Part shown: piece after piece, positions 22,014 through 35,123 of the stretch
Layout of the letters: each line of letters begins with the position of its first letter
How positions within the stretch are numbered: position 1 is the stretch's first letter
Origin: Mesaphorura yosii
Lineage: Eukaryota; Arthropoda; Collembola; Poduromorpha; Tullbergiidae
Length of the DNA: 64,000 nucleotides
Assembly: GCA_009869945.1 (NCBI GenBank)
Contig: WIXG01000164.1
Coordinates: forward strand, 1 to 64,000
Direction: 5' to 3'
Notes under the pieces: generated by a model
Databases searched by the model: none
What the model saw: only the letters and a program-made list of their open reading frames with translations
What the model was told of the DNA's origin: nothing
Translations under genes and position numbers: made by a program

Positions 22014-24134
22014 TCACTTCCTTGGCTCGATTACCCGCTCTGGCGATGGGACTGGGTCAATGCCCAAACTCTTCCAGAATTTCACCCTTTCATGGAATGG
22101 GTCTTCGATTATTCTTGGCGTCCGGTCGAGTTCCATAAAGTGCAGTGAACCCGCGCTGGAATTTGTTCCCACCACTTTGACTGGACGCCACTCGAGTTCA
22201 GGATTAAAACTCACGCGGGGCTTTCCGTTCTTCGACTGCGCAAACGACGCCCAGAGCTTCACAAACATTCTGGAGAATTCATAATCCGGTGAAGACTTAG
22301 AGATCACGCCAAGGACGCGTGGGTACTGAAAGAGCATTGAGAGCTCGTCCGCATGACTGGCTCCGTAATGTTTCTCCTTCCAGCCGAGCACCCTCGACTT
22401 GAACCAGCGGAGCCCGTTCGTGAGAATTCCGTCGAAGGCGACGGGGAGGAAGCCGAGCATGTTCAAGTACGTTTGTGCGAGGGCGTTGTGAGCCTGGTAG
22501 GAGTAATAGTACAGATAAAGAGGCGGACTGCTCTGGCCCTGCACGGCCTTCGGGTGGACTCGGGCCGTTTCTTCGAGCCCGCGGTAGAAACTTCCGTCCG
22601 AAAACATGTGCACGGCGGGCATCAGCGTTTCGAGTGTAAAATTCTTCCGCTTCATGTAATAATCGAGTATCTGGTGGGACACTTTGATTTTCTTCTTATC
22701 GTCAAAATCTTCGTAGTCAAACAGCGTCGGCGCCCAGCGGTACCAGTCCGCATTGACCATTTGTGTGCACGTTGAATTCAGGAGGATTCCAACTGCGTAG
22801 ATGAGCCCCTCTTCCGAATTCACGCCTGTGATCCACGGCACGGGGTTCAGGACTTGGCCCTTGGCTATCAAATTGCGAGGAGCGTCGAGGAGGAAGGCGT
22901 GCTTGTCGTGGACGTGGTCAATGGTCGGGGCAAACGCGATGAGTCGGTCATGAAGGAAATCCTGTCACGTAAAATTTTGTTCAGAGTGAGCACGGCGGAA
23001 ATTTTGTCAATATTTAGCTTACCACAATGTCTTTGAACAACTCTGCAATCGCCGGCGACTCCAGCTTCATCAGACAATCCACTAGAGCCTTGGTACAATT
23101 TGTAGGGCAGCCCAGGCGCGCTCCAACTAGCTTCGCCTGCTCTTTCGGCTTTGGATTGAACGCCCAGTTGTTTAACGCCGTGCCACTCATCGTGATCGCC
23201 TTGTGAAACAAACCTTTCGACAGTGGTGAGAGCATATGCATGTGAATGGAAGCTCCTCCCGCCGACTCTCCCATCAATGTCACGTGATTCGGGTCGCCTC
23301 CGAACGCTGCGACGTTCTCTTTTACCCACTGCAAAGCCAGCACTTGGTCCTTCAGTCCCATGTTGCCCTGAATGTCATCGTTGACGTTGAGAAATCCGAA
23401 TGCACCGAGCCGGTAGTGAATTTGCACGAGGACGACGTCTTCATCCATGAAGTACTCTGGACGAAACATTTCCGCCCGGCCAAACATAAACAAGCCGCCA
23501 TGAATGAAGACGATCACCGGAAGCTTGACGGTGGCATCCAGCTAAATGAGTGCAATATTTCAGGAAACTATCGGACTTCTCTTTCTGTGCAATTCGTACT
23601 TGTAACTCGTACCTTTGGTGTGAATACATTGAGATACAAGCAGTCTTCTTCTCCGGACAGCACATGAATGAAAGGGTCAAACTGCCAGCATTTTGACCCG
23701 TAGCCAGAGGCGTCTCGGACTCCATTCCAGGGCTCGATCTTCTTCGGAGGCTGAAACGTGTAGAAAATGAGCGCGATACAGTCAAGGAGTAACTTTTAAT
23801 GGGCCGGCCAGGCAAACAGGCAGCTCCTCTGAATTCCTGACGCTCTCACCTTGAATCTCAGCTCTCCCACAGGCGGTTGGGCGAAGGGGATGCCCAGGAA
23901 CTCGTAGAACGGGCGTCCATCCCTAGACACGTACCCCGTGCTGTGGAAGCCCCGCAACTGCCCACTGGCCACACGCACTACAACCGGGTCGCCTCCATAC
24001 AACACCCCGTAGTTATGGTTGATAAACGAAATGTAGCCGATGATGGACTCGTTGAGGCCAACGAACCCGATTATGATGCTAAGAATAGTAACTGTGACCG
24101 TGCAGGTGAGCTGAACTCTTGTTGCGAATTTCAT
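22014..24134 (-). CDS. Carboxylesterase type B, copy 2
   Basis: Four exons: 24134-23850, 23750-23613, 23541-23023, 22961-22014 (all phase 0), 629 residues. Residues 9-27 form a signal anchor. Blocks: EFLGIPFAQPPVGELRFK, EEDCLYLNVFTP, HGGLFM, NMGLKDQVLALQWV, GESAGG (Ser234), GVNSEEGL (Glu365), HYGASHADEL (His517). The triad is complete. The second exon is exactly 138 bp (46 codons), as in copies 3 and 5. Secreted or membrane-tethered ester hydrolase; substrate unknown. It belongs to the same minus-strand tandem as copies 1 and 3. Confidence 0.9.
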
Positions 24135-24654
24135 GATTGAGCGATGACGGAAGACGAACTCAATCTCGTCTCTCGTGTGCGAGTGAGAGACTGATTTGAA
24201 TCTGAGAATGCGACTTACTGTTCATGGTTCATTGTTGTTGTGATGCTGTCGCTGCTGCTTGATGGTGCATTGTAATTTAAATGCGAAGCAGGTTCTGCAT
24301 CATCTCATCCATCCACAGGCACAGACCGCAGTAGACGAACGAACGGACAATGTGACCCGAGGCAATCTTCATTTTTCGCAAGACCGAGACCACGTTACAT
24401 GATTACATGAGTTTCGCGAGTGTTTCTTTAATCTTTCATGTATACGTACGCTAAGCTGAGAATTGCATAAACATAAAACTGAAAGTATTCACAAGTCGCA
24501 ACGGGACAAGTTATACGGTAAATGGTAAAGTCTGCAGTCTCACACAGTCAAATGCGAATTCTTTAAATACTAAAATGTGTGCGTGCGCACAGATTAAATT
24601 AGGAATAGGAACATAAATTCAGTCATTCAATCGTAGGACGAATAATGGACTTCG
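24135..24654. other. Spacer between esterase copies 2 and 3
   Basis: Promoter side of copy 2 and 3' side of copy 3; no other gene seen. Confidence 0.4.
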
Positions 24655-27198
24655 CTACACAGTCTCCTCTGACATCGATTCCGCCGCAATCCTTCTCAGT
24701 TCATCCCATACTTTCAGTCTTTCGGAGAACGGCTCCTCAATTATTTTGGGTTTATCAGTTATTTCGAGAATACGTGACAGCCTTCCTTCGCGAACGTCCA
24801 CCGTTGGCCAATCCACGTTGGCGAATTTTGTGGGCTTCCTGAAAATGCAACAAAAAAATACGATGTGGGATTTCGAATGCAATCATAATTGCTAGAAAAT
24901 TTTACCCGTGCTTCGCGAATTCAACCCACGTCTTTACCAACGCCTTTGACGTTTCGTATTCAAAGTCACCTTTCTTCAGGTTGGACAGGAAGAAAAATCG
25001 GAACAAGAGTCCCATCTCATCACCTGTTAACTCAAATAGCATTTAAAAATTGATACCGGATGTCACGTTAAGAATTTGGGAACCTTACCGTGGCATGTCC
25101 CAAAATATTTCTCCCGCCACCCCAAGGCGGCAGTCTTGAACCATCTGGAGACGACTGAATAAAGCCCGTCCATGATATGCGGCAGGAATCCACTGCGATG
25201 AAAGAAAATTTGACCCAATCCGAAGGAGCCATGATGTGAGTTGAAGTACATGTAGGACTCAATGGAGTGATTGTGGCTGAGCTGAGCGGTTCGCCGTGAG
25301 CCCTCGTAAAAGCTTGAATCTGAGAAGAGATCTACCATTTCGGATAGTGTATGGAGGCCCAGCGTCTGCTGGCCAAAATAAAGCTGTTTCAGATGCCGTG
25401 ATAAATTCGCTTGAAGCTGGTGATTGGGCACATCTTCGTAGTCGAATAATCCTGGCGCCCACCGCGTCCAATTTTCGTTGAGTTGCGCTTGAGCCTTCGG
25501 GTCCTTCAGGATTCCTAATGCGTAAATGAGCCCCTCGTGTGAATTCACACCATTGATGAAAGGCACTTTGCTCACGGCGCCAATCGACTGAACAATGTTC
25601 AAAGGTGATTCTGATAAGAATACGCGCGTGCTTGAGTTGCCGTCTTCCGGTATCTCTGCGGTCGGCACGAATGTGATAAGAGGATCATGAAGAATCGGAT
25701 TCTGGAAAAAAAGAATCATCACGATTTCAATATTTTCAGTAGACAAATAAATGGGCTAAGTTAAAATGATAAAATGAACTTACGAGTAAATTTTCCTCGT
25801 GGTACCGATTCAGAGTGCTTGCAGGCAAAGACTTCAGACAAGCAACCAGAGCGGTGGAGGAGTTAGTCGGGCATCCCAGCCCCTGACCCATTCTCACTGA
25901 TTGCTCCTTTGGCTTAGGGTTGAACGCCCAATGCCCTAGCGCGGTGCCAGACATTAGAATAGCACGATGGAACAAGCCAGTTGACATTTGGCTCAACATA
26001 TGATAATGGACTGAAGCCGCTAAAGGCACAAAAAGATCACCATTGAAGACACCACGAACAACAACAATCCTCTTACGCAACAAAATTGCACGATACCTCC
26101 TGCACTCTCTCCTGAGATTGTGACTAGATTCGGGTCTCCTCCAAAGGATTTGATGCTAGAAATTAGCGCACGAATGAATTTTCAGGCATGAAATATTTTT
26201 GTTTACAAAAATTTCAAGTGGTAATTTCTTTACTTGTCTCGAACCCACTCCAGGGCCATGACCTGGTCTTTGAGTCCCATGTTGCCGCCAACGACTCCGT
26301 CGCCAGTGTTCAAGAAGCCTGGAGAAGAAAAGGATACGCTAAGCAAGCTCGGTGTTCGATTTGGGAAAGTGCCGGAAAATTGGAGTCCTACCAAACGATG
26401 CCAGCCTGTAATTGACGGTAACCAAAACCACGTCCTCGTCCATCAGATAATGCGGCCGATATTCACCGTGGCCGCCCGAGCCTCCAAACCTTAAAATGAA
26501 TCGAAATCCGTTCATTGTCTAAAATCTCATGCTCAACGACTCAACGACTCAACACTCAACGTCGTGGCGCAGAACTTACATAAACAGTCCACCATGGAAG
26601 AACACGAGGACCGGCAGGCGCTTGGAGTTGCTGCTCATAATCCCAGGCTGAGATCTGTCTTGAGCAGGACGCTGTTGATAAAGATTTTGCCTTTAACTTT
26701 CAGAATTCATCTCGTCACGCAGATTTGACGCAATACGTGTATTTACCTGAGACGTGTACACATTCAAAAACAGGCAGTCTTCATCTCCCACCTCCATTTC
26801 CAGGAACAAATCAAATTGCATGCATTTTGAGCCGTACCACCACGCGGAACGCGTCCCATTCCATTTGGGGTGCCGGACCGGTGGCTGAAACGCACAATCA
26901 ATCGAACAATTGTGGTAGGAAACAGAAAGAAAACAAACTTCCACATGCTTCAAGTCTCATCATCGTAATTTACCTCAAATCTCAACTCGCCCACAGGCGG
27001 CTTGGCGTACGGGATGCCCCGAAACTCGTAGAACGGCCGTCCATCTCTGGAAATATCCTTGAAGCCCCGCAACCTCCCTTCCAAAGTCTCTATGTCCACC
27101 GACTCTCCAGGCCAGATCAGATGCAGGTCATAGCTGGTATAACTTAATATGGCTACACTGGCACAAATTAGCAGTAAACTGATTCTGTTCGATTTCAT
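24655..27198 (-). CDS. Carboxylesterase type B, copy 3 (ten exons)
   Basis: Exons 27198-26974, 26884-26747, 26647-26580, 26489-26392, 26318-26234, 26155-26097, 26019-25784, 25701-25089, 25023-24906, 24838-24655 join in one frame to 607 residues. The signal peptide is SLLLICASVAILSYTS. Blocks: [69 protein letters not shown] (Ser222), NSHEGL (Glu359), TCHGDEM (His507). The triad is intact. It is the most intron-rich of the five copies, with several coding exons of only 59-98 bp, and is probably closest to the ancestral gene structure. Function: extracellular ester hydrolase. Confidence 0.88.
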
Positions 27199-28261
27199 AG
27201 TCTGCTATGGAGCCTGAAGAAAATCGTTTACAATTAAGTCTTAATTTCACAGAACTCAGCCAGCAGCTTCGATCATCGTTTCTAATCAGCTGCTTTTCGT
27301 CTGGACTGGGTCTGCTTCTAGAGCACAGACACAGCCTCTCCAGAATATTGCGCCTTCGTCTGCGCTGAAGACTAAAAGCCTACCACAACCAAGCGAAATT
27401 TTTTATTAGGCCAAGATTTTCCTTATGGACGAAACAAGTTTTTTCTCCATTGACTTTGATGTCTCGTTCCCGTTGCGAGCGTGCTGTACCTGTCGTGGAG
27501 AATTTCTACATTCTACACCTTTTATTATGCGAAAATTCCCAAGTTTCTTGCCAAATTCTCACAGGGCTATTATTTTGGCACTAAAATGGGTTTTAAAAGT
27601 TTAACACTTGAGAATTGAGAATTACTGGAGCTTCAGAGAAGAATGAATTAGTGTTCTTGTGCAAGGTGACCTTATTTTATTTGATGTACCCGTCCTTCGC
27701 CTCGAATGTTGGAATTCATCTCGCAATCTTAATTGTATTAGTAAACACTGGGGTCATGCCTAAAAAAGAACTTTAGTGATAATTTTAAGCTGCTGGACAA
27801 AGCAGGGTAGAGCAGCAACAGAAATCAAAGTTAAAATGGCAAAGCATGAACTGAAATCTGCGAAGACGAAGACTCAATGCTCTTGTTTGTTGTTGTCTTG
27901 TCTTGTGCCTTGTCTGTTGCGCATTTCATGGCCAACTTGTTTTTGTCGATCGTACACGTACTCGTACACTGCCATTAGCGAGTGGTGGGTCTGGTCAATT
28001 CTGAATGTGATGTGTACATATGATGGAGCACAAATGCGGACTTGTCCTGTTTCCTGGTTTATGGTAATGAATGGATGGAACGCATTGACAAGTGTAGTAA
28101 TAATATTAAATGTGCGTGAAATAAAGCATGACCGCGCTGACTTATGGCCTCTGACCTCGGAACTCCGACGAAATCGCACAAGCCAAGTATTTATATTTTC
28201 TCTGGTCTCTGAAAATGGCCTTAATTATCTGTGACGGATGACTGATAGACCGATGAATTCG
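27199..28261. other. Intergenic, nothing recognised
   Basis: AT-rich 1-kb spacer. An open frame of 152 codons at 27776-28234 lacks homology, codon bias and splice context and was not accepted. Confidence 0.4.
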
Positions 28262-29149
28262 TTATACAAATGTGACCCGGCCTCCAGGATACCGCAAATA
28301 GATGCTCTCTTGCTCTGCCGCGCTCTTCAACCACTTGGCATCCTTCTCCAGCTTCTTGTAATTATCCGGCGTGTTCTCCACGGCAATGTCATAGACCCAG
28401 ATTGGTTCCTCAAAAATCTGCGTGCCCTCCACCCAGCCGCCCGACCCGTCAAACCTCGTGTAGCCTCCATACTCCGTCCGAATCCGTTTCTCGAATTGGG
28501 AACGAACTTTGAGCAGTGAGCGCTTGTCGTTTGTTTGCTGTGGTAGAATTATTCGGGCTTCCTGGACGAGGCCGCCTGATTTTTATATTTTTTACTTGAA
28601 TTACTCGAACAAGGCTAATTGCGTGACTCCCGAAATATTTTACCTTTGTCATGGTTCGACAGCAGCCTCATCACCAAGTATTGCTTGGCCCTACCCTCAA
28701 TAAGCCTGGTTTGATTGTCGTCATCGGCGTTGGAGTTAGCATTTTCATCTGGAACGAAGTTGTGTCATTTTCCCATTTTTCGTGACACTGTCGGCAATTT
28801 CTAGACTGATTTCTTACATTGATGCGCATAGATCTTCGTATCGCAGCAGTACTGCTTTTTTCCTTCTGTACAATTGGTTTTCTTTCCACCATGGCTCGAC
28901 TCGACGACAAGTGACCACTCATCGGGGCATTTTGCAGTCTCCTCAACACAGATCGGACCCTCGCCAAACCATTCGCACTGAACTGCGTTGGAATAATTGG
29001 AAAGATCTGAAATTAAATACACCGTCCTGACTAGGAATTCGAAACTCAGGACTGGAAGGTTGGAACTCACTCTGTTCAGCAGTCAGGAAACCGGTCAGCT
29101 CGAACACAGCAGAAATGAACGAAACCCAACAGGACAACCGAAAATTCAT
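28262..29149 (-). CDS. Secreted Cys-rich protein with a DUF3574-like C-terminal domain
   Basis: Four exons: 29149-29071, 29006-28818, 28748-28644, 28575-28262 (all joins phase 1), 228 residues. A signal peptide (residues 1-24) precedes a compact segment (37-81) of the type C-x-W-x-G-x-x-P-x-C...CP-x-x-W...C...YCC, a pattern common in small secreted invertebrate proteins. After an acidic Asn/Asp linker, residues about 105-226 read like DUF3574: a strand LVQEARIIL, then EYGGYTRFDGSGGWVEG, FEEPIWVYDIAV and a final QESIYLRYPGGRVTFV. DUF3574 is mainly bacterial and its function is unknown. The gene is intron-containing and lies between esterase copies 3 and 4. The exon joins are all in frame; the DUF3574 label is from memory of the family pattern. 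Confidence 0.6.
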
Positions 29150-31022
29150 TTTATGCTTGATTCTTTGCCAATTCTCCAAAAATAGTGTGCAAATGAGAAG
29201 AATCAACAGCATAAAGCCGAATACTTACCTCGATGAATTCGGAATCGGAATCAGGCCGTCGACGTCAAAGATCATTAGCCCATCCATGTCAAACATGCAC
29301 AATACAATTTTATACAATGCATGAAATATTTTCAATACGTTAAAATTGAACTGATTTAAATTTCAATGCAAATTTTACACTTGATGCGTTCCTCCTAGGA
29401 AAAATGAGTGCATGAATTCATACTAAACCAACACCAGTACGGGTTGTCGTTTGCTTAAATGAATCGGACACGTCAGTTAAATCAATATGGGCATTGAAAT
29501 CAAAAAGTAAACGTTTCAAAGATGTCAATGTCGAATAAAATTCGGAATTCCATACACGACCCAAAATACCTTCAACGCTATCGTGGTTCTTGCTTTATAT
29601 GGAAATATTCCAATGAAAGTGGCAAGTGAACGGACTGTGCAGCAAACTAAAAGTACGTCGTATAATTTAATGAATATGTTAAAGAATTTACAAGATACGA
29701 AATCTGATGGCTTTGCTAAGCTTGGAATTACATTTTAATCTAGTGAGATGCGTCAGCTCAGGATCGATGATAAACTTTGCCTTGCCTTGCAGTTGCAGAT
29801 TCCACAGAGAGAGTATTTGGCATTTAGAATGCGAGATCTGCTTTCTCATTTGCTGTCGTCTTTCTGGAGTCTGGAGTCTTGTATCAATGGGACTTGAAGC
29901 TGAATTGCAGTACTAATCATTAATTCATCGCCAATTAAGCGTATGGAGAGTCTGGACTACGGAACAGAGCGGATGAAGAATGAAGGACGTCGAGGTAATT
30001 TGTAATTAACTGAAACACTAAGGCATGTTGATGTCACCTGGTATGCGAAAATAAGAATCTGTGCCGTGTGTCATTGTTTACATTTGTAATCTCGAGATCT
30101 CGGCAGCATTAGCATAGCAAGTTATTTTTTCGCAGTTATTTCGATTACACAATGTATTTGAATCCAGTCTACTCCATTAGAGCCAGAAACCAGAATACTT
30201 CTTGTACGGAAGCTTTTGGGTTGGTATTCGTGTTTTAACGCATGCAGTTATATGATATATATGTGAATATGGAATAAACAGCCTTAATTAATAGGAAATC
30301 TTGTGCAATTGTTCCCACAGATGTGAACCTGAACGAAAGCGAAATCATCGTCGTCATCAAGTACGAAGCCAAGCCAAGCCAATTGCCAAACTAGGGACTG
30401 TGGAATCTGGTTGATTTGACTTGTCTGGCTACTGTTAAGTTGCTGTTTCTGGTGCATTCATTCAGTCATTCAGGTAGGCAACATTCGCTTCAATTCATCG
30501 TTTGTATTTATCGTAGCGTGTACTCAATGTCACCATTCGTTTCAATTGGAATTATGCGTACTTGCCTACTACGTTGTTCTGTTAGTCTTTTAGTTAGTGT
30601 TTGTCCTGTAATAATTAAGCTTAAGCAATTCAGATTCAAAATTACTACTTGAATTGAGTAAACATGTGAATCGTGAGTTCGTTAAGTTGTGAAGTAGACG
30701 TACGTGAGCGTGGACTTGCTGGCTATTGACTACTTCATTTCTTGATTCTTGGTATTCACGCTACACCTGACGTGTAATTGCAATTTCTCACAAAAGATTT
30801 GTGAAGATTTGAGCAACTAAGCATCAAGAACACAAGTGAATGGAAGTATTTAGTATCGTGTAATTCTTTTGTCTTTGTCAGTTAATTGAGTGAACTGCAG
30901 ACTGCAGCGGCAAGCAAACACAAGTGCATTAGCAATCGTAATGTTTACACTTAGAGTCGGTGGTACCTAAAGCCGAAGTAAAGCTTGGTTTGTCAACTGG
31001 AAGGATCCCTCCTCGCATCGCA
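29150..31022. other. Intergenic, nothing recognised
   Basis: Spacer of 1.9 kb, very AT-rich, separating the minus-strand esterase block from the plus-strand one. No exon-like stretch or structured RNA recognised. Confidence 0.4.
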
Positions 31023-34000
31023 ATGGCGAGAATCGGTCCGCTGCCCCTGCTCCTGACCTCGGTCGCATACCTTTACAGTTCCATGAACAACTTTGAATTG
31101 CCCTCAGTTCGCAATGTGTTAGTGCTCGTCGATACGAATTACGGCCAGCTCCGAGGATTTCGGAATTCCGCCCGCAACGGTCGGCATTACTACGAGTTTC
31201 TTGGCATCCCCTATGCACAGTCACCCGAGGGCATGCTCCGGTACGAGAACCCGGTGCCACCGAGTCCGTGGACCGGCACCCGGAACGCACTCCGTTATGG
31301 GCCGCGTTGCATTCAGTACGAGCGTTTTACGCGCACGATTCTTGGAGACGAAGACTGCCTGTTCTTGAACGTGTTTACGCATCAAGTAAGTTTCCTACAG
31401 TGGTCAGCGGCCGTTTGACCCAAATTTTTCCAGTTTATTGTTCATGAGAATCTTCCTGTGTTTGTTCATCTTCGTGCTTCGTGCGCAGCATTTCGTCAAT
31501 CGTGGTTCATGGGATTGACAAATTTTTCCATCCAGGCACAGTTCTCATCGCTTCTCTTTCTCATAACAATTCTCACGGTACGAACATCTGCGGCAATAAC
31601 CTGCAACCCTGAACGCCAAGGCTAATTGGCTAATTGGCCAATTGAGTCCAGGACTCCAGTTGCGTCGTTTTCCTGAGAAATTTCAGCAAAAAAGCTATAG
31701 CTGGACCGGTTGCTGTGCTCTTATACATAAAGAAGCATTCGTGAATCAATTGGCATTGCGCTGCGTTGACATTTATCCAGTAACAACAGTGACGTGATCG
31801 TCATTCAGAAATCGTGTTATGCAAAACGTGCCGCGCAGTTTTTGCATTGCATTTTCCAAGAACAAATCGGTAATTGGCCCGAAAGATGAGGCCACTCTCT
31901 ACGCTATTACACGATTACGCGGGATTGCGACGACAGAAATCGTCGAATTTGCCTCGAATTAGGCTTAAACCTCGAAACAAGCTTTCAGAGCCCTTGAACA
32001 TCATTGATCATAGTTTAGTTTAATTAATTAATTCATCGCTTTAAAGGCCGAGCAGCAAGTGCATTGCAACAATAATTTATTGGAATGGCGGCCACAGTCA
32101 AAAGAGCAGAGCAGGTAGCAATTCGCAATTCCCACATTCGTCAATTGCAATTCTCATTCGCCTGTGTTCTGTGTAAGTAGTTGTTGACCTCTTATCAATT
32201 GTCGTGTACAAAAAGTACAACGGAATAAAGTACAACAACAAAAACATTTTCGTCTTCTGTCCTCAGAACGCTGTAACCTGCAACGTAGATACGAAACAAA
32301 ATAAGCAGAAGTTGAAAGTTGTTTTGCTGCTCTTGCGATTAGATGCGATGCGTTGAGTTTTTGTTTTGACAGTAGGCAAGATTTGTTGCAAAATAATTGG
32401 AGTTCTTGGAGTTTTGGTTTTACCCTGTCAGACTGCTGTTGCATTTGTGGCTATGATTTTTTGTCCGTGGTCCATGAACTTGGTTCGATCGAACTTCTTC
32501 GAATTCATACTTCAAGTGCAATAAACTTAACCTGGAGTGAACTGGAAAAATGTAGTGGTGATGCGATTAAAATGCGCCCCGTCAGGTTAACGACTGTCAT
32601 GCCATGATCTTTATCTTTAACTCTGCAGGTTTTGAACCGAGATCAAGTACCCAGCGCAAACCTCGACCCCGTGATGGTGTTCATTCATGGCGGAGCATTT
32701 ATGGCGAGTCTCTCAAACCTGTACCGGCCCAAGTACTTTATGACTGAAAATATGGTGCTAGTCACACTCAACTACCGCCTCGCATCCTTCGGATTTCTCA
32801 ACACGGGCGATGGCGTGGTACGGGGCAACATGGGACTGAAAGATCAGTCAATGGCACTGCGATGGGTCCAAGAAAAGTAAGACCACCCATGCCTACGGAC
32901 GTTCAATTAAGCTAATCATCCTGTATGTGTTTTTAGCATTCACTTCTTCGGAGGAGACAAAAATCGAATCACGCTCGTCGGAGAGTCGGCTGGCGCAGCG
33001 AGTGTTCACTACCACATGCTTTCTCCAATGTCCAAAGGACTCTTTCACCGTGCCATCTCAGAAAGCGGAAGCGCGCTAAATCCATGGGCTATCACAAAAT
33101 CTCCTCTGGCCCAAGCACAACGGTTTGGTCAACTCCTGAATTGCCCCACTGAGATAACGACGGACATGGTCAACTGTCTCAAGTCAAAGAGCGCCCGGCA
33201 TATTGCGAGAGCACATACTGATTATGGGGTACGTCTAATTTCGGCGAAGCAACTAGAAATTATGAACCTGGGTAATTTTTGAAATGATATAAACTTTAAC
33301 AGAAAGAATTCACAGGCGATCGTCTCGCTCTTTTTACACCCACAATCGAAGTTGTCAACGACACGATGGCTTTCCTGACCGAAGATCCTCGCAGACTGTA
33401 CGAACATGGAAACGTTGCCAACCCCGTGCCATGGATTGTTGGAATAAACAAGGACGAAGGCCTAATATTCGCCGCCAGTGCAATCAAGAACAATACCCAA
33501 CGTCAGTACCTGAACGAAAACTTCAAGAAGGTGGCTCCTATCGTGTTTTACTACGAGGACCACCCGAATCAGACTGACATCTCCGCTGAAGTACACAAAT
33601 ACTATTATGGGCAGTACGGAAAGGTGTCCATGAACACGCTGCAGGAGACAATCAACCTTTTCTCGGATCGGGAGTTCTTCGAAGGAGTTCGTGACGCAGC
33701 CGTGTACCACTCCAAGCACGCACCAGTTTATTTGTACTACTACGCGTACAAGGGCAAATTTGGGTTTGCGGATATTCTCTTCGCGGTGACAAATTCGCTG
33801 CCAGCACCGCTTGCCTCGATCGACACAATTGTGACGACGTCGAGACAGTGGGTCGAACAGAACATTCTGAGAAGGAAGCGACCCGACTACGGCGTGTGTC
33901 ATGGCGACGAACTCTTCCAGCTGTACAACGTTCCGATAATTTCGAGGGATATCCTTCCAGGATCCGCCGACTACGGATTCTCTAACGCCATGATTAAATT

Positions 34001-34257
34001 GTGGACTTCTTTTGTTCGAGATGGGTAAGCTTTCAAGGTCATTAATTTACTATTACATGAATTATTATGAATTGAACAAATATTTGAAACTTTTCAGGAA
34101 ACCAGACGACTTCAATCGGGTAGCATGGGACCCCATCAACACTACGACCCCCGATTCTCCGTTGTATTACTTGAAGCTGGATTCAAGCTCAGGAATGATG
34201 CAAGAACCGTTCACGGAAAGGCTGAAATTTTGGAAATCGTTGGGTTTAGAATATTAG
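31023..34257 (+). CDS. Carboxylesterase type B, copy 4
   Basis: Five exons: 31023-31385, 32629-32876, 32937-33228, 33303-34024, 34098-34257; 594 residues from the ATG at 31023, which begins a signal peptide (GPLPLLLTSVAYLYSS). An in-frame ATG at 30960 would add 21 residues. Blocks: EFLGIPYAQSPEGMLRYE, DEDCLFLNVFT, FIHGGAFM, NMGLKDQSMALRWV, GESAGAA (Ser221), NKDEGL (Glu353), GVCHGDEL (His501). The triad is complete. Exon 1 corresponds to exons 1 and 2 of copies 2, 3 and 5 fused without an intron. The first intron is 1243 bp, more than ten times the local norm. Confidence 0.9.
31386..32628 (+). other. Unusually long first intron of esterase copy 4
   Basis: GTAAGT at 31386 and CTCTGCAG ending 32628 bound it. 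It is AT-rich; no exon or nested gene was found on either strand. It might hold transcriptional control elements. Confidence 0.6.
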
Positions 34258-35123
34258 ATTAGAATAGACAGTAGCAGTATGCAAAGTTCAATCTATAGTT
34301 TGTAGTTTCTAGTGAATTATATAGCGCCAGGCAGGCTAGACGCCAGCCTTGAACCATTAGTCTAAGTTGTGATTGTTTAGCACTTTGAGAAGGTCAAGAA
34401 AATGTGAAAAACGTACTGTGAGCATGTAATTTAACGTGTAAGCTCGTATATTTATGAGATCAGTATTACCAGGATAGAAACGCACTTAATGTACAAATGC
34501 TCGCAATTCCTACTCCTAGTGATGCAATTAGACATTTGACCTTATCAGAATTCTGGAATTCTGACTTTTGACGGAGTCCTGCTTTGTAGACTAATAAATT
34601 ATTTGTCTTTGTTGAAATAGTTTCCTGGATGGTGTTTTGTGTTCCGTGTCCACGTTTAGAATTTCATCGGTTGCCGTCGGATGATTGGTCAAACTCATGG
34701 GCAATTTTTATTTTCAATGTCGCAGTATATTTTTGCACGGTCAGGAACAAGAAAAGGGATAGGAAAGGGCTAAACACTCATTTTGTAATTGCTCCTTCTT
34801 GGGTTAATTCCAATAGTTCATTTCAGGACCCATCAAATAATTCAGAACCCTGCGAATTAAGTGGATTGGATTTGCTTGTACTTACTGCGTAAGTAAACCT
34901 TGGTCTAAGGTGCCGACGTCAATGTTGTGGCTGGATCGAACTCACGCCATAATTAATCAGTTCGAAACGCAAGGTTCGTGTGGCGAGTGCCAGGTTATAT
35001 CCACGGCATGGTGCATTTAATTTCGCTACAGATTTTCAGATTACCTCAATTTGTCCTTGTGTAGTACTATGAAACTCCGAATAATTTAATGCTACCGAGT
35101 GAGGAGCGTAACCGGACTCTACA
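34258..35123. other. Intergenic, nothing recognised
   Basis: 3' flank of esterase copy 4 (AATAAA-like TAATAAAT near 34590) and 5' flank of the chemoreceptor. Confidence 0.4.

Noticed and set aside
27776-28234. 152-codon plus-strand frame
   Set aside because: Mixed Cys/Trp-rich composition without a family pattern, overlapping the 3' flank of the DUF3574-like gene.
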